Assembly (NCBI GenBank): GCA_937996655.1
Contig: CALKUK010000017.1
Span: 1-7,145 of the forward strand
Direction: 5' to 3'
DNA length: 7,145 bases
Source of the DNA: an uncultured Sphingomonadaceae bacterium
GTDB taxonomy: Bacteria; Pseudomonadota; Alphaproteobacteria; Sphingomonadales; Sphingomonadaceae
In this document: in pieces, positions 1-5,313 of the stretch
How the letters are laid out: each line of letters starts with the position of its first letter
Position numbering within the stretch: position 1 is the first letter of the stretch
The notes under the pieces: model-generated
The model's database searches: none
What the model was told of the DNA's origin: nothing
Seen by the model: only the letters and a program-made list of their open reading frames with translations
Translations under genes and position numbers: made by a program

Positions 1-1
1 A

Positions 2-403
2 ACGCGCCTCGTTGAATGAGACGCGGAAGTCCTGCGTCTGCATGTGGATGCCGGTTTCCTCGTCGAGGAAATCTGGTCCGGCGGAATCGGAGTGCACGGT
101 GACGTCGGTAAGCCCGTCGATTGCAGGCATCTGGTCGGCGGCGGCCGTGCGGATGGCGGCAAGAATGGCCTTGGTTTCAGGATAGGTGCGCGCCAGCACA
201 GTCACCTGGACCCGCTCGGCAACCCGGCGCTTTGGGCCCGGCGCGGGGATGTTGCGATCAACGCTGCTGACCGACATCAGCGAGATTGCGGGGAGCACAG
301 TGCCTTGCGGCAGGCTGCCAGCTGCGATCCGAGCCTCCGGAACGAGCGCCATCAGCCCGGTGTCGGCCACCAGGAGTGAGCGGACCGTAATGACCCCGTT
401 CAT
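2..403 (-). CDS. DUF3168 tail-completion / tail-terminator protein (3' end cut by window)
   Basis: Only the first 134 codons are in view; the reading frame is still open at the left edge, so this is a partial gene. The N-terminus reads MNGVITVRSLLVADTGLMAL, followed by a Leu-Pro-Ala-Ile strand (about 37-41), a basic stretch and the strand RVQVTVLARTYPE (64-76), a helix (77-90), and a terminal DEETGIHMQTQDFRVSF segment (114-130). This order, especially the 'DxxTGxH...DFxV' ending, is characteristic of the DUF3168 family. Members cap the tail tube or complete the head-tail joint in HK97-like phages and gene transfer agents. Family members are usually about 120-150 residues, so little is probably missing. 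The ATG overlaps the stop of the gp10-like gene as ATGA, and a GGAGGT ribosome site lies at 413-418, nine bases upstream, which supports this start. The family call is by recognition of the pattern, not a search. Confidence 0.85.
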   Translation of the reverse strand, partial: MNGVITVRSLLVADTGLMALVPEARIAAGSLPQGTVLPAISLMSVSSVDRNIPAPGPKRRVAERVQVTVLARTYPETKAILAAIRTAAADQMPAIDGLTDVTVHSDSAGPDFLDEETGIHMQTQDFRVSFNEAR

Positions 404-963
404 TCGTCATCGACCTCCAGCGTCGGGGCTCGGAGATCGCCGATCTGGACGCGGTGGGCGATGTAGGCGCCCATCGCATTGACGGCTTCTTCGGCCTTCT
501 GATCAAGCGCGGGGCGCAGGAATGGCCTGGCGGCGTGACCGGGATGCATGATGACGGGTCCGACGAAGTTCTCGCCGATCTTGAGGCTGCCGCGCTTCAG
601 CATCTTGTTCATGGTGCCGATCGAGACGCCGCGCGGCCCGTGCCGGGTCTGTCGGACTGGCTTGTCGGCCCCGGACACCGAGATCAGGTGGGGCGCGACG
701 CCATATTCGACGAAGAGGCCGAGATAGGAGCCGCTGCCGCGGAGTTTGACGTAGGACGAGAGCTTCGCGCCGTCAGTGCGGGTGCCGATCCCGATCGCTT
801 TCTTGAGCTTGCCGGTGCGAACAGAGACATTGGCCTTGGCCTGCTGCTGAATGACCTTGGCCCCGGCTCGAAGGCCGCCACGGATGACGTTGCGCTCGAG
901 GTTCTTGGGCAGTTCATCGAGCAAGCGCAGCAGTTCAGGGCCGCCCTTGAGCCGGATGGTCAT
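400..963 (-). CDS. HK97 gp10-family head-tail/tail-assembly protein
   Basis: A 187-residue protein with the landmarks of the HK97 gp10 family: an N-terminal helical region (about 8-45), the motif VRTGKLKKAIG (48-58), the strand GLFVEYG (82-88), and a C-terminal HPGHAARPFLRPALD block (140-154) followed by a helix. Family members act at the head-tail interface or in tail completion and are typically encoded between the head-tail adaptor and DUF3168, exactly as here. The family is often about 120-150 residues. The extra length lies between EYG and HPG (about 89-139), a region rich in Lys, Arg and Gly. The ATG overlaps the upstream stop as ATGA. A strong AAGGAG at 971-976, with a seven-base spacer, supports the start. 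The precise structural position of gp10 proteins is less well defined than that of the connector and stopper, so the role is inferred from family and neighbourhood. Confidence 0.9.
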   Translation of the reverse strand: MTIRLKGGPELLRLLDELPKNLERNVIRGGLRAGAKVIQQQAKANVSVRTGKLKKAIGIGTRTDGAKLSSYVKLRGSGSYLGLFVEYGVAPHLISVSGADKPVRQTRHGPRGVSIGTMNKMLKRGSLKIGENFVGPVIMHPGHAARPFLRPALDQKAEEAVNAMGAYIAHRVQIGDLRAPTLEVDDE

Positions 964-1313
964 GGGGCCGCTCCTTCACTGGAGTGTTCTTCGACCATAA
1001 TCTCCATGGCCTCGCGCCGACCGATGGTGGCCGGACCAGAAATGATCTGATGGACGCGATTATTGATGATGACCCGCATGTGTGCGGCGAGGCCTGCGAG
1101 ATACCGGATGCGGATGCGCGCAGGCCGTCGTCCTATATGGATGCTGTCGGCCAGACGCTCGGCCCGTGACGGGAGAATGTCCTTCACCTCAGCCCAGACG
1201 CAGGCAAATTCCGTCCAAGTGACTACTTCAGTGCCGTAATGCGGATCGCGTGCCACCACTTTGCGCTCTATCCGGATCCGGGTGTCGAGCTTGGAGGCTA
1301 GATCCAGCGACAT
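960..1313 (-). CDS. Phage head-tail adaptor / stopper (SPP1 gp16-like, phage_H_T_join family)
   Basis: A 117-residue small beta-rich protein. It begins with a short lead-in and then strand KLDTRIRIERK (8-18), a loop with TEVVTWTEFACVWAEV (28-43), a helix with RAERLADS (50-57), strand ARIRIRYLAG (65-74), strand MRVIINNRVHQI (79-90) and a final strand AMEIMVEE (102-109). The 'tWxxxaxVWAEV' signature and the RxRIRY strand are hallmarks of the head-tail joining (PF05521-type) family. These proteins form the ring below the connector that stops DNA leaking before tail attachment. The gene begins 16 bases inside the end of the connector gene (overlap 1298-1313) and its stop overlaps the gp10 start as ATGA. 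There is only a weak GGTGGG-like ribosome site upstream, consistent with translation coupled to the connector gene. Confidence 0.9.
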   Translation of the reverse strand: MSLDLASKLDTRIRIERKVVARDPHYGTEVVTWTEFACVWAEVKDILPSRAERLADSIHIGRRPARIRIRYLAGLAAHMRVIINNRVHQIISGPATIGRREAMEIMVEEHSSEGAAP

Positions 1314-1840
1314 TGGAGCTGACCCACCAGCGTATCGAAGGCGAGACAGGGCGCGCCTTCACGGTTTTCGAACATCGACGCGACTTTGACGAGGATCGCG
1401 GACCGGGCGACCTGGAGATCGGGGGCCGTGTCAGCAAATCCAGCTGACAAGGTGATGCGGATCAGGCCGTCATCGGCCAGTGCCGGCCAAGATTTGCCCG
1501 AAGCCGGACGGATGCGGGTGAACCCATTGCGCCGCCTCGCAACATAATCGCCCTCGGGCAGAATTACCTGGCCGCCATTCGCCGCCGCGTAGCGGATCTC
1601 GGCCACCGTCACCGGTCGGACCGGCACGGTGATCTCGGGTAACCAGCTTTCCAGCTGTAGTTCGAGGGACTGCTCGCAAAGCTTGAGTCCGGTCAGCAGT
1701 TCCAGTTCGGCCTGGGCGGCATCGAGCTTCGCGCCCAGCAGCAGATCCTCGTCACGTACATCAAGGCGCAGCTGCTGGCGTGCTTCCTCGAGCGTCACGG
1801 CCCGGTCCTGAGGTGGATCGAGCGTGACGATCTCGGACAT
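1298..1840 (-). CDS. Head-tail connector, gp6 / phiE125 gp8-like
   Basis: A 180-residue protein of the phage connector family that binds below the portal as a ring of subunits. Visible features are the N-terminal VTLEEARQQLRLD helix (15-27), DEDLLLGAKLDAAQAELELLTGLKL (30-54, the paired helices), a strand region PVRPVTVAEIRY (73-84), a short hairpin with GDYVARRRNGFTRIRP (97-112), the WPAL turn (118-121), IRITLSAGFADTAPDLQVARSAILVKVASMFENREG (127-162) and a C-terminal tail. The pattern 'VTLEEAKxxLRvd ... AxxxvExxTG ... AGfaD.P..l..AiL.lva..yENRe' is that of the phiE125 gp8/connector group. The ATG shares one base with the stop of the preceding small gene (TAATG), and AAGG lies seven bases upstream. 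Length is typical for the longer, two-domain subgroup. Confidence 0.9.
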   Translation of the reverse strand: MSEIVTLDPPQDRAVTLEEARQQLRLDVRDEDLLLGAKLDAAQAELELLTGLKLCEQSLELQLESWLPEITVPVRPVTVAEIRYAAANGGQVILPEGDYVARRRNGFTRIRPASGKSWPALADDGLIRITLSAGFADTAPDLQVARSAILVKVASMFENREGAPCLAFDTLVGQLQCRWI

Positions 1841-2070
1841 TATTCAGCCTTGGTGCGATGCGTGGAGCCAGACTTGCGGGTCACGGGCTCATTATCGGTC
1901 GCGGCCGTTTGAGCGGGTGCCGGTGCCTCAAGAGCGTCGACCTCGATCGCGAGGCCGCGTTCAATCAGACTGCGGCCGGCCTGGTCGTCGACCTCGAAGG
2001 TCTGGCCGGTTGTAATGTTGTTCGAGCTCACCGAGCTCACATGGACAGTGTCCAGGGCTTTGACGATCAT
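1840..2070 (-). CDS. Small conserved-type phage protein of unknown function between capsid and connector
   Basis: A 76-residue protein. Residues 1-46 look like a small folded domain: a strand MIVKALDTVHV, a Ser/Asn-rich turn, GQTFEVDD (22-29), QAGRSLIERGLAIEV (30-44). The layout 'kAL.tv....i..Gq.fevdd..a..LIerGlA.ev' is commonly seen in short proteins encoded just after the capsid gene in alphaproteobacterial prophages, with no firm function known to me. Residues 47-76 are an Ala/Pro-rich, then basic tail (KSGSTHRTKAE) that is probably disordered. It is a real gene rather than noise: GGAGGG at 2076-2081 sits five bases before the ATG, it fills the space between two certain genes, and its stop overlaps the connector start. 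A minor head or accessory role is possible but unproven. Confidence 0.8.
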   Translation of the reverse strand: MIVKALDTVHVSSVSSNNITTGQTFEVDDQAGRSLIERGLAIEVDALEAPAPAQTAATDNEPVTRKSGSTHRTKAE

Positions 2071-2090
2071 GGCGTCCCTCCAAAGGTTAT

Positions 2091-2114
2091 GGGGCCGACC
2101 GTGGGGCCGGCCCC
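2091..2114 (-). promoter_or_regulatory. GC-rich inverted repeat in the gap after the capsid gene
   Basis: In the 50-base gap between the capsid stop and the next start, the transcript strand contains GGGGCCG, a 10-base loop and CGGCCCC: a perfect seven-base stem (arms 2108-2114 and 2091-2097). Within the same stretch, GGGGCCGGCCCC (2103-2114) is itself a perfect 12-base palindrome, so alternative structures compete. There is no run of U residues after it, so it is not a classical rho-independent terminator. A partial attenuator or a 3'-end stabiliser of the capsid message is a reasonable inference, because capsid protein is needed in far greater amounts than the proteins encoded downstream. 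Confidence 0.5.
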
Positions 2115-2120
2115 GTCAGA

Positions 2121-3386
2121 TCAGACCTTGGTCGCGGCGGTTGCCGCCGCCGTGAAGTCACCCTTCACGAAGGCCTCAGGGCGGTAGACCGCGAGGGCGA
2201 GACGCTCTTCGGCGAGCACCGTCACGAGGTTCTTGCGGAAGTTCTGGTCATCCTCGGTCGAGATCTCGACCACCGCGTCCATGCGGTCGAAGATCTGGGC
2301 GCCAAGCTGGAAGGCGCCGGTCAGGAACTTGCCCGACGCCATCGACTGGGTGGAAACCACCGGCTGGCCCCAGAGCGTCGGCGACAGGTTGCCCTGCGGA
2401 TTGCCGATGATGAATTGGCCAGTCGTGTCCTTCAGCAGTTCGATGCTCGCCCAGTCTGCCGGGTGCAGCACGACGCCGGTGGACATCAGTTCCGAGAGCG
2501 CGGTCTGCAGCATGGCGAGACGCAGGACATCGATCTTGGTGACTGGAGCCGGGATCGTGATCGGCGGCGTGAACGCAGTTGCCTGCGTGTAGATGCCGTT
2601 CAGATCTGCGCCCGTGCCGCCGCCGTTCAGCAGCTGGTTTTCCTCGACCAGCGCCAGACCGTAGGTCAGGCGGCCGTCGATGTAGGACTGGAGCATCGGC
2701 ACGTCGTCGAGGATCTGGCGGGTTGCAAGCACCCAGTGGGCGATCGTTGTCACGCTGCTGGTCACGACATCGAACTTGATGTCCGTCTGCGGCTTGGTGG
2801 CGCCTGCCGTTTCCGAGACGGTCGCCGCTGCATTGGTGAAGCCCGTTTCCTTGACGTACTGCACCGCATTGCTGGCAGTCCGGCCGGGCGTGAGAAGATC
2901 ACGCACGGTCAGGCGGCGCTGACCCGGGGCAATAATGCCCGGAATGCGGTCCGGCACGATGAGGTCGCCCGCCGAACCATTGGCATCGGTGGTGAGCGAG
3001 GAGATGATCGATTTCACCTCGACGCTGGCGCGACCGCGTGCGGTCTTGCTGTTCAGGAAGGGCAGGATTGCCTCATTGGTGACGACCTGTTCGCCGAGAG
3101 TGCGGGCCTCGTGGCGTTCGTCATCCTGCTTCTTGCGGGCGAGCTTCTGCTCGACCTCATCGAGGCGGGCCTTGGCTTCGTTGAGGGCGGTGAGCGCCTC
3201 GTCGGCCAGTTGCTTGGTCGAGGCGGACAGTTCCTCGCCCTTGGCGGCCTTGCCAAGGGCTTCCTCAGCGAGTGCCTTGACCTCGTCATGGCGGGTATCG
3301 AAATCCTTTTTTACAGCCTGCTGCTGCGCATCGAACGCAGCCTTCACTTCGCCGGCAAGCTGCTCGGCGCTCTTGGTGTCAGTCAT
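2121..3386 (-). CDS. HK97-fold major capsid protein precursor with N-terminal scaffolding domain
   Basis: A 421-residue precursor. Residues 1 to about 100 are charged and Ala/Glu/Lys/Gln-rich with heptad-like spacing: the delta (scaffolding) domain, predicted coiled coil. A Lys125-Ser126 bond is the best match to the HK97 protease site (Lys103-Ser104) and would leave a mature chain of 296 residues, against 282 in HK97. The mature part follows HK97 gp5 closely as I remember it: IPGIIAPGQRRLTVRDLL (148-165), the E-loop VKETGFTN...TKPQTDIKF (178-205), TIAHWVLATRQILDD (214-228), MLQSYIDGRLTYGLAL (231-246), LLNGGGTG (252-259), the A-domain, FDRMDAVVEIS (366-376) and EERLALAVYRPEAFVKGDF (393-411). 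Lys198, Asn386 and Glu393 align with HK97 Lys169, Asn356 and Glu363, the cross-linking residues. GGAG at 3393-3396, six bases upstream, supports the ATG. The protease gene ends 23 bases before it. Confidence 0.97.
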   Translation of the reverse strand: MTDTKSAEQLAGEVKAAFDAQQQAVKKDFDTRHDEVKALAEEALGKAAKGEELSASTKQLADEALTALNEAKARLDEVEQKLARKKQDDERHEARTLGEQVVTNEAILPFLNSKTARGRASVEVKSIISSLTTDANGSAGDLIVPDRIPGIIAPGQRRLTVRDLLTPGRTASNAVQYVKETGFTNAAATVSETAGATKPQTDIKFDVVTSSVTTIAHWVLATRQILDDVPMLQSYIDGRLTYGLALVEENQLLNGGGTGADLNGIYTQATAFTPPITIPAPVTKIDVLRLAMLQTALSELMSTGVVLHPADWASIELLKDTTGQFIIGNPQGNLSPTLWGQPVVSTQSMASGKFLTGAFQLGAQIFDRMDAVVEISTEDDQNFRKNLVTVLAEERLALAVYRPEAFVKGDFTAAATAATKV

Positions 3387-3409
3387 GGGTAGCTCCGTGG
3401 GAGTGAGGT

Positions 3410-4069
3410 TCAGCCGCGAATTTGTGCGGCGAGTGCCGACAGGAAGTCGGTGGTGTTCTCACTGCCGGACTCACTCCGGAGCAGTGACTTGAGGCCTTTG
3501 CCCGCGATTGCGGTGGCCTGGCTTTTCGAGAACCCTGCCTCGCGCAGGAAATTCTCAAAATCGGGAAGCGTGGGAAGGATATGACCATCGGTCACGGTCT
3601 TGACCGCGGTGACCTTCGCCTCGGTGTTCATGGGCATGGTGACGAGGCTGATTTCGCGAAGATCGATCTTCTTCAGCCGCAACACACCTGCCTTGTAGGG
3701 ATCAGGCGCGGCGCCGCCCTTAGGGATGGTGTAGCCGATGGACAGGCCGCCGAGCGCCCCGTGCTTCAGCTTGCCATAGGCACGCTGGGCGACCGGATCG
3801 CCATCGAGAATGAGCTGACCGCGCACAAACAGGCCGCGATCATCCTCGAAGATGTCACGCCACACGCCGATCGGTTCGCGTTGGTCGTGTTGCCAGAGCA
3901 TTGGGATGCCCCAGCCTTCGGCGCGAGCCTTGGCGACGCTCTCGCGGAATGCGCCCGGTTCGATGAGATCACCGCCCTGGTCGACATTGCCGAAGGTCGA
4001 GGCGTAGCCCTCGAACTGGCCGGTGTCCTGCAGATCACTGGATTTGAGGGTCAGGGTGAGATGTTTCAT
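3410..4069 (-). CDS. HK97-family prohead maturation serine protease
   Basis: A 219-residue protein of the HK97 prohead protease family (herpesvirus assemblin-like fold). It is packaged inside the prohead, removes the capsid delta domain and then digests itself. Diagnostic blocks are FEGYASTFGNVDQGGD (19-34), MLWQHDQREPIGVW (57-70) with the catalytic histidine His61, RGLFVRGQL (78-86), HGALGGLSIGY (103-113) with the predicted nucleophile Ser110, and IDLREISLVTMPMN (135-148), in which Glu139 is the conserved acidic residue. The C-terminal 60 residues (about 160-219) are a helical extension, possibly the part that targets the enzyme to the scaffold. The ATG overlaps the portal stop as ATGA, and GGAG at 4078-4081 has an eight-base spacer. 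The motif residues are all present, so it looks active. Confidence 0.96.
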   Translation of the reverse strand: MKHLTLTLKSSDLQDTGQFEGYASTFGNVDQGGDLIEPGAFRESVAKARAEGWGIPMLWQHDQREPIGVWRDIFEDDRGLFVRGQLILDGDPVAQRAYGKLKHGALGGLSIGYTIPKGGAAPDPYKAGVLRLKKIDLREISLVTMPMNTEAKVTAVKTVTDGHILPTLPDFENFLREAGFSKSQATAIAGKGLKSLLRSESGSENTTDFLSALAAQIRG

Positions 4070-5313
4070 TTAGGGGGCTCCGATGGGGCAATAGCTCCGG
4101 TGGGCGGCAGCAATCCTGCCTGGGTGATGGGCACGTTCTGCATCTGCATGCGGGGGACATCGCCGCCCACGACAGGCGGCAGGTTTTCAAGGGCGCGGAC
4201 CTCGTTGATGGTCATCACGCCGTTCGAGAGCATCTGCTGGTAGAAGGAGGCCCGCGCGCCGCTGTCGCCGCGCAGCAGACCCTCGAGGTTGAATTCAATC
4301 ACAAGCCCAGCCTGACGGTCAGCCGGGGAGAGCAGCTGCTTCGCCAGCGCCTGCTCGATCCGCTTCAACCGTCTGCGCAGCGTGAACTTCTGGAACCCTA
4401 GCGTCTGCTGCTCGAGGCCGGTGCCCCAGCTGGTGGTCTTCTCGGTGTGCCCGACCATGAATGGCGGCACGCCAAAGAAGCGGCAGACTTCCTCGACCGA
4501 GAAGGCCCGGCTCTGCAGCATCTGGGCGTCTTCCGGGCTGATTGAGAGCTGGACCCAGTCCATGCCGCGATCGAGCAGCATCGGACGGCCGGCATTGATC
4601 GCGCCGGCAAACTTCTCCTGCAGTAGTTCCTCGGCCATTTTGCGCTGGTCGAGGGTCAGCGTGTCAGCGGTCTTGAGGAGCCCCGAGGGCCGCACCCCAT
4701 TGCGGAATGTGTCCCCAGAGGCTCGCTCGATCGCCTGTGCGAGCCCGAAAGTCTGACGTCCGAACGAGAGGGTGGAGAGGCCGCCCAACGGATTTCCACC
4801 GAAGCCCCGGATATGGAGCATGTTGTCCTGAGGGGCGATCTGCCGAACGCCGTTGTCGGACCACTCGTATTCCAGGCTGCCATCACGCAGACGGCGCACG
4901 GTCATCAGCTCCGGCGCGATGGGAACGCTGAGCGCCACCACCCGGCCGTTGCTGCCCCGGATGATCTCAGCATAGGCATTGCCGTTCAGTTCAATGCAGG
5001 CGCAGATGAACTCCCAGAAGTCTACCGCAGTCTGATCGGCATTCGGGCTGTCGTGCAGGATCCGATAGAGCGGATGATCGGTTGCGACCGTCCGTGCACC
5101 ACCCCGGGTGCGGTAAACCATGAGCGGCAGCGACGCGATCGTGCCGGCAAGTAGGTTGACGCAGGCCCAGGCCGAGGCGAGCCCCAGAACTGAGGTCGTC
5201 GAGACCACCTCGCCGGTTGTCGTCGTGCGACCACCCACCGCCTGCACCAGCCGTGGATCGCTGAGGCCAATGGAGCGCGCGATGTATCCGAGCGCCTTTT
5301 GAAATAGGTTCAC
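4066..5313 (-). CDS. Portal protein, HK97 type
   Basis: The portal forms the dodecameric ring at one capsid vertex through which DNA is pumped; it also nucleates assembly. Numbered from the GTG at 5313, the protein is 415 residues, close to HK97 gp3. Recognisable blocks are SAWACVNLLAGTIASLPLMVYR (47-68), NGNAYAEIIR (110-119), the clip/stem region RNGVRPSGLL (204-213), the conserved EEVCRFFGVPPFMVGH (274-289), WGTGLEQQ (296-303), then FYQQMLSNGVMTINEVRALE (357-376) and LPPVVGGD (378-385), ending in a Pro-rich tail. Start choice: a longer form could begin at TTG 5334. I prefer GTG because it makes a GTGA overlap with the terminase stop, matches the overlaps used elsewhere in the operon, has GAAGAG nine bases upstream, and gives the family-like beginning MNLFQKALG. 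The stop overlaps the protease ATG. Confidence 0.95.
   Translation of the reverse strand: MNLFQKALGYIARSIGLSDPRLVQAVGGRTTTTGEVVSTTSVLGLASAWACVNLLAGTIASLPLMVYRTRGGARTVATDHPLYRILHDSPNADQTAVDFWEFICACIELNGNAYAEIIRGSNGRVVALSVPIAPELMTVRRLRDGSLEYEWSDNGVRQIAPQDNMLHIRGFGGNPLGGLSTLSFGRQTFGLAQAIERASGDTFRNGVRPSGLLKTADTLTLDQRKMAEELLQEKFAGAINAGRPMLLDRGMDWVQLSISPEDAQMLQSRAFSVEEVCRFFGVPPFMVGHTEKTTSWGTGLEQQTLGFQKFTLRRRLKRIEQALAKQLLSPADRQAGLVIEFNLEGLLRGDSGARASFYQQMLSNGVMTINEVRALENLPPVVGGDVPRMQMQNVPITQAGLLPPTGAIAPSEPPK

Noticed and set aside
2091..2114. A rho-independent terminator after the capsid gene.
   Set aside because: The stem is strong but no U-run follows; the next gene starts 20 bases later and is plainly part of the same operon.
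2415..3392. A 325-codon open frame on the plus strand opposite the capsid gene.
   Set aside because: It lies wholly antisense to a certain capsid gene, its composition is Arg/Gly/Asp-rich without any recognisable domain, and long antisense frames are expected in GC-rich coding DNA.
3581..4243. A 220-codon plus-strand frame across the protease and portal genes, and similar ones at 454-1050 and 5544-5933.
   Set aside because: They are antisense shadows with no family-like motifs, no consistent ribosome sites, and they cross the junctions of well-supported minus-strand genes.
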